DNA from: SZUA-448 sp045627185
Lineage (GTDB): Bacteria; Bacillota; Clostridia; Lachnospirales; Lachnospiraceae
DNA: 21,200 bases
Reading direction: 5' to 3'
Assembly: GCA_045627185.1 (NCBI GenBank)
Contig: JAZQNE010000038.1
Coordinates: 1 to 21,200, forward strand
Shown in pieces: positions 1 through 5,853 of this stretch. The position numbers were made by a program, and so were the translations under genes. The notes beneath the pieces are model-generated. The model had not been told where the DNA came from and ran no database searches. It saw only the letters and a list, made by a program, of their open reading frames with translations. Numbering within the stretch: position 1 is the stretch's first letter; each line of letters starts with the position of its first letter.

Positions 1-133
1 GAGAAGGTGGCCCGGGGAGAGCAGCGATGCCGGGAATGAATCCCTGAACTTGCAGCAATAATGGAAATCAACATTTGAAACAGTATTGAAACAATTTCGG
101 AAGTGATAAAGAATCGGCTGTCTTCTAATTTCG

Positions 134-162
134 TTGCGCTTGCGTGCACGGTTTGTTATAAT
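134..162 (+). promoter_or_regulatory. Sigma-A promoter for the TIGR00266 gene
   Basis: TTGCGC at 134-139, a 17-base spacer, and TATAAT at 157-162 preceded by TG at 154-155 (extended -10). It predicts a start of transcription near 169 and a short leader before the ribosome binding site at 185-190, which supports the downstream ATG at 196 over any start further left. Confidence 0.7.
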
Positions 163-195
163 AAATCTACCAAATTCTTTTCACGGAGGATAATT

Positions 196-876
196 ATGAG
201 ATACGAAATTAAGGGCACACCCCTTCCTGTAGTTGAAGTTATGCTTGAGGCAAATGAGACCATCGCCTGCGAAGGCGGTGCAATGAGTTGGATGTCGGCA
301 AATATGGAAATGGAGACCCAGTCGGGCGGCATCGGCAAGCTTTTTTCAAAGGCTTTTTCGGGTGAGCACCTTTTCACCAATAACTATACCGCAAAGGGTG
401 GCCCCGGAATGATTGCTTTTGCATCAAGCTTCCCCGGAAATATTATTGCGGTTGAGATTAAGCCCGGGCAGGAACTTATCTGCCAGAAATCAGCATATCT
501 TGCATCCACACCCGGTGTTGAACTTTCAATCTTCTTCCAGAAAAAGCTGGGAGCAGGCCTGTTTGGCGGTGAAGGTTTCATTATGCAGAAACTTTCCGGA
601 ACCGGTCTTGCATTTATCGAAATCGACGGCAGCGTTGTTGAAAAACAGCTTGCACCCGGTGAGAAGATGGTTATCGATACAGGCTATCTTGCAATGATGG
701 AAAGTACCTGCTCAATGGACATTGTTTCCGTAAAGGGTCTTAAGAATATGTTCCTTGGTGGCGAAGGTTTCTTTAATACGGTAGTAACCGGTCCCGGCAA
801 GGTTTCACTTCAGACCATGCCCGCATCCCAGGTTGCAAAAGTTGTTGTTCCGTATATTCCTAAGTCGGGAAACTGA
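196..876 (+). CDS. AIM24 / TIGR00266 family protein
   Basis: A 226-residue protein of the AIM24 (PF01987, TIGR00266) family, a soluble beta-rich fold found across bacteria and in the yeast mitochondrial protein Aim24; its biochemical role is not established. The frame stays open to 103, but I place the start at the ATG at 196. GGAGGA lies at 185-190 with normal spacing, the promoter ends at 162, and the protein then begins MRYEIKGTPLPVV, the usual family N-terminus. The body shows the family's glycine-rich repeated pattern: EGGAMSWMS near residue 30, GGPGMIAFAS mid-protein, and FGGEGFIMQKLSG followed later by FLGGEGFFNTVVTGPG. It has no signal peptide or membrane segment. It appears to be transcribed alone, since a separate promoter serves the next gene. 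Confidence 0.9.
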   Translation: MRYEIKGTPLPVVEVMLEANETIACEGGAMSWMSANMEMETQSGGIGKLFSKAFSGEHLFTNNYTAKGGPGMIAFASSFPGNIIAVEIKPGQELICQKSAYLASTPGVELSIFFQKKLGAGLFGGEGFIMQKLSGTGLAFIEIDGSVVEKQLAPGEKMVIDTGYLAMMESTCSMDIVSVKGLKNMFLGGEGFFNTVVTGPGKVSLQTMPASQVAKVVVPYIPKSGN

Positions 877-942
877 AATAACAAATGAGTAACCACGTAC
901 CGCAGGACTCCCGTCCGGAATGTTAATGACCCGGGAAATGGA

Positions 943-970
943 AATAGCAAATAAGAAATAGCAAATAGCA
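943..970 (+). repeat. Four tandem heptamers (AATAGCA)n
   Basis: Four contiguous 7-base units: AATAGCA, AATAAGA, AATAGCA, AATAGCA. Two looser units (AATAACA, AATGAGT) occur about 65 bases upstream, just after the stop codon of the preceding gene. The array is intergenic. Confidence 0.75.
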
Positions 971-974
971 ATTC

Positions 975-1034
975 TGCGGCACGGACATGCTTCTGACTGT
1001 TCAAGTTTCAATCATGCCGGTGCCGCAAGTTTTT
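975..1034 (+). terminator. Imperfect hairpin with T run after the TIGR00266 gene
   Basis: Arm 975-989 pairs with 1013-1027 at 13 of 15 positions (outer block TGCGGCAC / GTGCCGCA, inner block CATG / CATG), with a 23-base loop and five T at 1030-1034. It is plausible as an intrinsic terminator for the gene ending at 876, but the loop is long and there are two mismatches. Confidence 0.5.
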
Positions 1035-1063
1035 GGAAATAAGGTGAATTGTTCTGCGAAAAC

Positions 1064-1072
1064 TGTTATAAT
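1064..1072 (+). promoter_or_regulatory. Extended -10 promoter for the 87-aa gene
   Basis: TG at 1064-1065, one base, then TATAAT at 1067-1072. No good -35 hexamer sits at 16-18 bases, which is tolerable with an extended -10. It predicts a start near 1079, ahead of the ATG at 1118. Confidence 0.55.
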
Positions 1073-1117
1073 ATAGTTGATAAAGAGGGAAATGATTTGC
1101 GGATATGAGGTATAATT

Positions 1118-1381
1118 ATGAACACCACCCGGGAGTTTCTTGACAGCTTTGATTTTATGCGGCTGGGACAGGCAATAACGCAAAGAAATCAGAATATGGC
1201 GATGATGATTCTGGCACATCTTCAGCAGGCAGCAAAAGACGCAGGACTTGCAGAGGAATTTGATTCGAATTTCAAGGGAATAAGAGGCTGCATCCTTGGC
1301 GGGGATATTCAGCAGGCGCAGGATATTCTGGCAATTGTCACTGCAAAGCGCGTGAAAATGCAGCAAATGAGCGAAGATTGA
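1118..1381 (+). CDS. Small hypothetical helical protein (87 aa)
   Basis: I do not recognise this protein. It has 87 residues, no membrane segment or signal peptide, and reads as mostly amphipathic helix: DSFDFMRLGQAITQRNQNMAMM, then a second helix around ILAHLQQAAKDAGL and a C-terminal helix IQQAQDILAIVTAKRVKM. GAGG at 1107-1110 serves as a weak ribosome binding site, and an extended -10 element lies at 1064-1072. The DUF1810 gene follows after 87 bases on the same strand with no terminator visible between, so the two may be co-transcribed. The reality of the gene is supported by its promoter, its ribosome binding site and the sensible helical composition; its function cannot be read from sequence. 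Confidence 0.65.
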   Translation: MNTTREFLDSFDFMRLGQAITQRNQNMAMMILAHLQQAAKDAGLAEEFDSNFKGIRGCILGGDIQQAQDILAIVTAKRVKMQQMSED

Positions 1382-1468
1382 TGAAAACTGCCGGAAACGG
1401 GTTGCGTGGAAGAATACGGCAATTTCGAGATTAAACCGAAAATCACGGGAAAACAGCAGGAGGGAATT

Positions 1469-1891
1469 ATGGGTGATTTATCAAGATTTTTGAAGGCACA
1501 GGAACAGGATTATGATGTTGCCTTAAAGGAAATGCAGGAGGGCTATAAAAGATCGCACTGGATGTGGTACATTTTTCCCCAGATTATCGGTCTTGGACAG
1601 AGCAGAACATCTACGTATTACTCAATACAGAATATTGAGGAGGCCAGGGAATATATGGCTGATGAGGTGCTTGGAACGCATATGAATGAGATATGCGATG
1701 CGCTTTTGGCACTTGAAACATCAGATGCGGGTTATGTTTTCGGAAATCCGGATGATATGAAGCTTCGCTCATCGATGACTCTTTTCAGGGAAGCTTGCCC
1801 GGATAATGACAGATTTCAGCGTGTACTTGATAAGTTTTTCGAAGGTGAAGCTGACAGAAGAACAATAGAATTAATTGCCTGGAGAGGCTGA
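1469..1891 (+). CDS. DUF1810 family protein
   Basis: A 140-residue cytoplasmic protein of the DUF1810 family. Matching segments are the N-terminal LSRFLKAQEQDYDVALKEM, the near-invariant SHWMWYIFPQIIGLGQS (about residues 29-45), the EAREYMADEVLG stretch, the KLRSSMTLF block and the terminal FFEGEADRRTIELI. Family members are about 140 residues long, so it is full length; no catalytic role is established for the family. The frame is open upstream to a GTG at 1406, but AGGAGGG at 1458-1464 is placed for the ATG at 1469, and the family alignment also begins there. It converges on metY, with a palindromic repeat between the two. Confidence 0.9.
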   Translation: MGDLSRFLKAQEQDYDVALKEMQEGYKRSHWMWYIFPQIIGLGQSRTSTYYSIQNIEEAREYMADEVLGTHMNEICDALLALETSDAGYVFGNPDDMKLRSSMTLFREACPDNDRFQRVLDKFFEGEADRRTIELIAWRG

Positions 1892-1903
1892 AATACGGTT
1901 TTG

Positions 1904-1968
1904 AAAAAAATGCGGGGATGGTTCTTTTTGACCGGCTGCGACGCAGTGAGTCAGAAAGGACCATCCCC
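1904..1968 (-). terminator. metY terminator formed by the palindromic element
   Basis: Read on the minus strand, the 19-bp hairpin 1968-1914 is followed by GCA and then seven T (seven A on the plus strand at 1904-1910), giving a good intrinsic terminator for metY. On the plus strand the hairpin is followed only by GGTGTTTTA, so termination of the DUF1810 transcript would be weaker. Confidence 0.7.
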
Positions 1969-1977
1969 GGTGTTTTA
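1912..1977. repeat. Palindromic REP/MITE-like element
   Basis: A 19-base arm at 1914-1932 (GGGGATGGTTCTTTTTGAC) pairs with 1950-1968 (GTCAGAAAGGACCATCCCC) over its full length, allowing two G-U pairs. The 17-base loop contains a nested CTGC-GAC-GCAG hairpin at 1936-1946. The design resembles the GGGGACGGTTCTTTTGAC-type repeats I recall from many clostridial genomes; that comparison is from memory. No transposase gene lies in the window. Confidence 0.8.
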
Positions 1978-1989
1978 TCCGGTGGTTCG

Positions 1990-2009
1990 GGACCATCCCC
2001 GGTGTTTTA
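1990..2009. repeat. Partial second copy of the element's right end
   Basis: Twenty bases at 1958-1977 (the right arm plus GGTGTTTTA) recur exactly at 1990-2009, giving a 32-base period. The copy's terminal TTA at 2007-2009 is the metY stop codon on the minus strand, so the repeat abuts and overlaps the gene end. Confidence 0.85.
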
Positions 2010-3284
2010 CATTTTCTCCATTGCCTGTTTGATATCGGCAATCAGGTCATCAACGTTTTCAAGACCAACGGAAAGACGAATCAGATCCGGAGCAATTCCG
2101 GCTTCGCGAAGCTGTTCATCGGAAAGCTGGCGATGCGTGTGGCTTGCGGGATGAAGCAGACAGGAACGCGCATCGGCAACGTGAGTGGCAATGCTGATAA
2201 GCTGAAGTGAATCCATGAAACGGTTGGCCTGCTCGCGGGTACCTTTGAGACCGAACGCGATAACGCCGCAGGAACCGTTAGGCAGGTATTTCTGCTGAAG
2301 AGCATGAGACTTGTCACCGGGAAGATCGGAATAATGAACCCAGGCAACTTTATCGTTCTCAGACAGGAATTTGGCAATTGCAAGAGCGTTCTCGCAATGA
2401 CGCTTGATGCGGACATGCAGACTTTCAAGGCCGAGGCTCAGATAGAAAGCATTCTGGGGAGACTGGATTGAACCAAGGTCACGCATAACCTGTGCGGTGG
2501 CCTTTGTGATGTATGCGCCTTTTCCAAAACGCTCTGCATAAATGATGCCGTGATAGGAATCATCAGGTGTTGTGAGGCCGGGGAAGCGCTCGGCGTTTGC
2601 GAGCCAGTCAAAATTACCGCTGTCAACGATGGCGCCACCTACGGCAACACCGTGGCCATCCATGTATTTGGTGGTGGAATGCGTAACTATGTCAGCGCCC
2701 CATTCAATAGGACGGCAGTTAACGGGAGTTGCAAAAGTATTGTCGATAATCAGCGGAATGCCGTGCTTGTGAGCGATGCGGGCAAACTTTTCAATGTCGT
2801 AAACACCAACGGTAGGATTGGTGATGGTCTCACCGAAAATACATTTTGTATTCGGACGGATAAGCTTTTCAAACTCAGCCTCGGGCATGTCGTTATCGTA
2901 GAAGGTAACCTCAATGCCCATTTTTTTCATGGTAACACCGAAAAGATTGTAAGTGCCGCCGTAGATAGCCGATGAAGCCAGAAAATGTCCGCCACATTCG
3001 CAGATATTGAAAACAGCGTAGAAGTTTGCAGCCTGACCCGACGATGTGAGCATTGCGGCAACGCCGCCCTCCATCTCGCAGATTTTTGCTGCTACTGTAT
3101 CGTTGGTAGGATTCTGAAGACGGGTGTAAAAATAGCCGTCAGCTTCAAGGTCAAACAGCTTGCCCATGGCTTCACTGCTGCTGTACTTAAAGGTTGTACT
3201 CTGGTAAATCGGAACCTCGCGGGGCTCTCCGTTTTTCGGCTGATAGCCGCCTTGAACACAGGATGTTTCAACATGATTTTTCAT
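2007..3284 (-). CDS. metY: O-acetylhomoserine aminocarboxypropyltransferase (sulfhydrylase)
   Basis: A cytosolic PLP enzyme of the Cys/Met metabolism class. It makes L-homocysteine from O-acetylhomoserine and sulfide in direct-sulfhydrylation methionine synthesis. Its 425 residues match the long MetY type, unlike the shorter MetB/MetC enzymes. Visible motifs are YQSTTFKY near 27-34, YTRLQNPT at 53-60 (phosphate and partner-subunit contacts), TSSGQAA around 80-86, the PLP lysine K206 in HSTTKYMDGHG, and the C-terminal SCLLHPASHTHRQL with RLSVGLEN. I chose the ATG at 3284 because AAGGAG (plus strand 3294-3299) lies nine bases upstream; the longer frame to 3335 adds 17 unconserved residues. The gene is monocistronic with its own promoter and no SAM riboswitch. 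A cystathionine-type activity cannot be excluded, but length and motifs favour MetY. Confidence 0.92.
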   Translation of the reverse strand: MKNHVETSCVQGGYQPKNGEPREVPIYQSTTFKYSSSEAMGKLFDLEADGYFYTRLQNPTNDTVAAKICEMEGGVAAMLTSSGQAANFYAVFNICECGGHFLASSAIYGGTYNLFGVTMKKMGIEVTFYDNDMPEAEFEKLIRPNTKCIFGETITNPTVGVYDIEKFARIAHKHGIPLIIDNTFATPVNCRPIEWGADIVTHSTTKYMDGHGVAVGGAIVDSGNFDWLANAERFPGLTTPDDSYHGIIYAERFGKGAYITKATAQVMRDLGSIQSPQNAFYLSLGLESLHVRIKRHCENALAIAKFLSENDKVAWVHYSDLPGDKSHALQQKYLPNGSCGVIAFGLKGTREQANRFMDSLQLISIATHVADARSCLLHPASHTHRQLSDEQLREAGIAPDLIRLSVGLENVDDLIADIKQAMEKM

Positions 3285-3357
3285 TCTGTCATTCTCCTTA
3301 TTCCTTGTATTTTTGGTAAAACCCGTTAGCGTCAATAAACGTTGCGGCTAATAACAA

Positions 3358-3371
3358 TTCACTTTTGTGAA
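3358..3371. promoter_or_regulatory. Inverted repeat in the metY leader, candidate operator
   Basis: TTCAC-TTTT-GTGAA, a perfect 5-bp inverted repeat, lies just downstream of the predicted metY start of transcription. It could be a repressor site or a small RNA hairpin; the regulator is not identifiable from sequence. Confidence 0.35.
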
Positions 3372-3383
3372 ATCTTATTCAGA

Positions 3384-3412
3384 ACAATAGCACAAACGCG
3401 GAATAAAAACAA
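3384..3412 (-). promoter_or_regulatory. Promoter for metY
   Basis: On the minus strand TTGTTT (plus 3412-3407), a 17-base spacer and TATTGT (plus 3389-3384), with TG one base ahead of the -10. Predicted start of transcription is near 3377. Confidence 0.5.
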
Positions 3413-3565
3413 GTTATTACTTTCTCAAAAAAAAAATTAAAAAAAATATTATTTTTATTAGCCACCTTTTCTTTTCAATCGTATATATAAATGTCAGAAC
3501 AAAAGAACGACAAAACAAAAACAAAAAAACCAAAAAACAAACAATTGAAAGTGAGGATAAAAATT

Positions 3566-3877
3566 ATGATGAACACAAACGAAAAAATGGAGAACTTCGA
3601 ATTAAACGATGAGGAACTTATGGACGTAAACGGCGGTAACTGGTTTACAGATGCATGGAACGCTACCTGCGATTGGGTTTCGGACAATAAAAAGGCTTTA
3701 ATCGGCGTAGGATGTGTCGTAGGCGGTATTGCACTTTGCGCAACCGGTATTGGTATCGGCGCATTGGCAGGAGTTGTAGCGGTTGAGAGTACCGGTGCTG
3801 CAGCTGTTGTAGCTACAGGCTTTGGAACTATAATCGGTGCGGGCGCAAATGCAGCAATTAATGACAGCGAAGACTGA
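3566..3877 (+). CDS. Double-glycine-leader, bacteriocin-like precursor peptide
   Basis: A 103-residue precursor with an N-terminal leader ending ELNDEELMDVNGG (double glycine at residues 23-24), the signature cleaved by C39-peptidase transporters. The leader resembles those of class II bacteriocins (lactobin A / cerein 7B type). The predicted 79-residue core begins NWFTDAWNATCDW and is dominated by a small-residue hydrophobic stretch with many GxxxG-like spacings (GVGCVVGG, GIGIGALAG, GFGTIIGAG), suggesting membrane insertion. It has three cysteines and ends SED. The frame opens at 3491, but those 25 extra residues are lysine-rich translation of an A-rich leader; GAGG at 3553-3556 fits the ATG at 3566. 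A strong terminator follows. No immunity or C39 gene is in the window. A non-bacteriocin secreted peptide is the alternative. Confidence 0.75.
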   Translation: MMNTNEKMENFELNDEELMDVNGGNWFTDAWNATCDWVSDNKKALIGVGCVVGGIALCATGIGIGALAGVVAVESTGAAAVVATGFGTIIGAGANAAINDSED

Positions 3878-3926
3878 GAAAATCAAGAGTAATGTGAACT
3901 TTTAAAAATATATCCCCCTCTTTTTC

Positions 3927-3958
3927 AGGAGCAGCCGGTAAGGCTGCTCTTGTTTTTT
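3927..3958 (+). terminator. Strong intrinsic terminator after the peptide gene
   Basis: GAGCAGCC (3929-3936), loop GGTAA, GGCTGCTC (3942-3949), extended by two more pairs, followed by TG and six T at 3953-3958. It separates the peptide gene from the ABC genes. Confidence 0.9.
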
Positions 3959-4061
3959 AGGATAACAAGCGAGAGCCCCCGATAATTCGATTGCTAATGT
4001 TCACTGCGAAAAGAGCAGGCCCGGCCCGACCAATTTATATTTCCGCAGAGATTGATAGTAG

Positions 4062-4090
4062 TTGACATTCCGCTGTAAAAAGAATACATT
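4062..4090 (+). promoter_or_regulatory. Promoter for the ABC exporter operon
   Basis: Consensus TTGACA at 4062-4067, a 17-base spacer and TACATT at 4085-4090. It lies downstream of the peptide gene's terminator, so the exporter has independent transcription. Confidence 0.7.
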
Positions 4091-4125
4091 ATTATCATAT
4101 TTGAAAAAGCGGAAGGCAGATAAAT

Positions 4126-5853
4126 ATGCTTAAATACTTGAAAAAATACTGGTGGCTCTGCATAATTGCGCCATTGTTCATGGTTGGTGAGGTTCTGATG
4201 GATCTGTTCCAGCCGGACATGATGGGAACTATTGTAGATGACGGCGTTCTTGCCGGAAATGTCTCACTTATTCTGAGCGAAGGCATTAAAATGATTATCC
4301 TTGTTCTGGTAGGCGGTCTCTGCGGATTTTTGAGCGGTGTGTTCTCAAACGCAGCTGCACAAAGCTTTGGAAATGACCTCAGAAAAGACCTTTTCGGCAG
4401 GATTATGACACTGTCCTTCGAGCAGACGGACCGCTTCTCAACCGGTTCGCTTGTTACACGTCTTACGAACGATGTCACCCAGGTTCAGACCATGGTTCAG
4501 ATGTCACTTAGAATGCTGGTCAGAAATGCCATGATGTTTGCGGGCGGTATATATTTCCTGTACCGTCAGGCCGGAGAATTTGCGCTTGTGGCTATCATTG
4601 TAATGCCATTCCTTGTTGCAATTGTTTTCTTCTTCCTGAAAAAGGCAACCCCGTATTTTTCAACGGTTCAGGAAAAACTTGACGGCGTAAACAACGTAAT
4701 GCAGGAAGATGTAGCCGGTGCGCGCGTAGTTAAGGCTTATGTTAAGGAAGACTTTGAACTTGCCCGCTTTGACCGTGCCAACGATGAACTTTGCGGTGTA
4801 AACCTCAAGGTGCAGACAATCCTTGCATTCATGAGTCCTTGCATGAACATCATCATGAACGGATGCGTTGTTGCAATAATTCTTATTGGCGGAATTAACG
4901 TTAAAAACGGCGGTGCGCTCACAACAGGCCGTATTATGGCTGCAATTACATATATTGCGCAGATTCTTCACGGCGTAATGTTCATGGCAAATATGTTCCA
5001 GACCTTCACACGTGCAAAAGCATCGGCATCACGAATCAATGAAGTCCTGAATTCCGGTGAAGCCGTAAAATCCGGTACTTACAAGGGCGAAGACAACAAA
5101 CTTACCGGTGAAATCGAGTTCAAGAATGTCAGCTTTGCATATCCCGGAGATCAGGGAAGCAACGTATTAAACGATATCAGCCTTACCGTTCACAAGGGCG
5201 AAACCCTTGCAATCCTTGGCTCAACCGGTTCCGGAAAGTCAACCATTGTCAACCTGATTCCCCGTTTCTACGATGTTACGGGTGGCCAGGTGCTTGTAGA
5301 CGGTGTGGATGTCCGCGAATACGATCTTGTTGCTCTGCGTGACAAGGTTTCGATTGTTCTTCAGAAGGCTGAGCTTTATTCACGTTCTGTTGAGGCAAAT
5401 ATCCGCTGGGCCAAAGATGATGCAACTCCCTGGGAAATCAAGTCTGCCGCTGAAATTGCGCAGGCAGATGACTTCATCTGCGGAATGGCAAACGGCTATT
5501 ATACACAGGTTACCGAAGGCGGTCACTCGCTTTCCGGCGGTCAGAAACAGCGTATTTCCATTGCGCGTGCACTTATTCGAAAGACGGAAATTCTTATTTT
5601 CGATGATTCAACAAGTGCTCTTGACCTTTCAACCGAGGCCAAGCTTTACAAGGCTTTGAATGAGGCATGCCCCGATGTTACAAAGATTATCATCGCGCAG
5701 AGAATTGCATCCGTGCGCGGCGCAGACCGCATTGCCGTACTTGACGGCGGACGGATTGCATCCATAGGAACGCATGACGAATTGATGAAGACATCGCCTA
5801 TTTACCGCGATATCTACAATTCTCAGCTTAAGGAAGGAGATGAGCCGGTATGA
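4126..5853 (+). CDS. Heterodimeric ABC exporter, subunit with degenerate ATPase residues
   Basis: A 575-residue half-transporter: six-helix membrane domain (about 1-310) then a nucleotide-binding domain, of the multidrug/lipid exporter type (LmrC, BmrC, TM287). Walker A GSTGSGKST is at 365-373, the Q-loop Gln at 413 and a canonical LSGGQ at 469-473. The Walker B region reads LIFDDSTSALD, so D494 replaces the catalytic glutamate, and the H-loop His is Gln (Q525 in AQRIASV). These two changes mark the subunit contributing the non-catalytic Walker side of a heterodimer. There is no C39 peptidase domain at the N-terminus, which starts directly with MLKYLKKYWW. GGAAGG at 4111-4116 is the ribosome binding site. 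The partner gene overlaps its stop by four bases. The substrate is unknown: drug, lipid or peptide are all possible. Confidence 0.92.
   Translation: MLKYLKKYWWLCIIAPLFMVGEVLMDLFQPDMMGTIVDDGVLAGNVSLILSEGIKMIILVLVGGLCGFLSGVFSNAAAQSFGNDLRKDLFGRIMTLSFEQTDRFSTGSLVTRLTNDVTQVQTMVQMSLRMLVRNAMMFAGGIYFLYRQAGEFALVAIIVMPFLVAIVFFFLKKATPYFSTVQEKLDGVNNVMQEDVAGARVVKAYVKEDFELARFDRANDELCGVNLKVQTILAFMSPCMNIIMNGCVVAIILIGGINVKNGGALTTGRIMAAITYIAQILHGVMFMANMFQTFTRAKASASRINEVLNSGEAVKSGTYKGEDNKLTGEIEFKNVSFAYPGDQGSNVLNDISLTVHKGETLAILGSTGSGKSTIVNLIPRFYDVTGGQVLVDGVDVREYDLVALRDKVSIVLQKAELYSRSVEANIRWAKDDATPWEIKSAAEIAQADDFICGMANGYYTQVTEGGHSLSGGQKQRISIARALIRKTEILIFDDSTSALDLSTEAKLYKALNEACPDVTKIIIAQRIASVRGADRIAVLDGGRIASIGTHDELMKTSPIYRDIYNSQLKEGDEPV

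Noticed and set aside
1..61. Short open frames at the left edge, one ending TGA at 45-47 with a Gly/Pro/Met-rich tail (GRAAMPGMNP) and one ending TAA at 59-61
   Set aside because: Either could be the 3' end of a gene entering from the left, but 15-20 codons are too few to choose a frame or name a product.
75..93. Two TTGAAACA units 11 bases apart
   Set aside because: A single short direct repeat in A/T-rich DNA; likely chance without recurrence elsewhere.
103..195. Upstream extension of the TIGR00266 reading frame
   Set aside because: It contains the -35/-10 promoter and the ribosome binding site of the ATG at 196, so it is leader DNA, not coding.
3285..3383. Possible SAM riboswitch upstream of metY
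   Set aside because: The leader lacks the conserved SAM-I core (such as AGGTGGAGGGA-like segments) and has no terminator hairpin before the start codon.
3491..3565. ATG at 3491 as start of the double-glycine peptide
   Set aside because: It adds a lysine-rich stretch encoded by A-rich leader DNA, has no ribosome binding site, and would place an abnormal extension before a standard leader.
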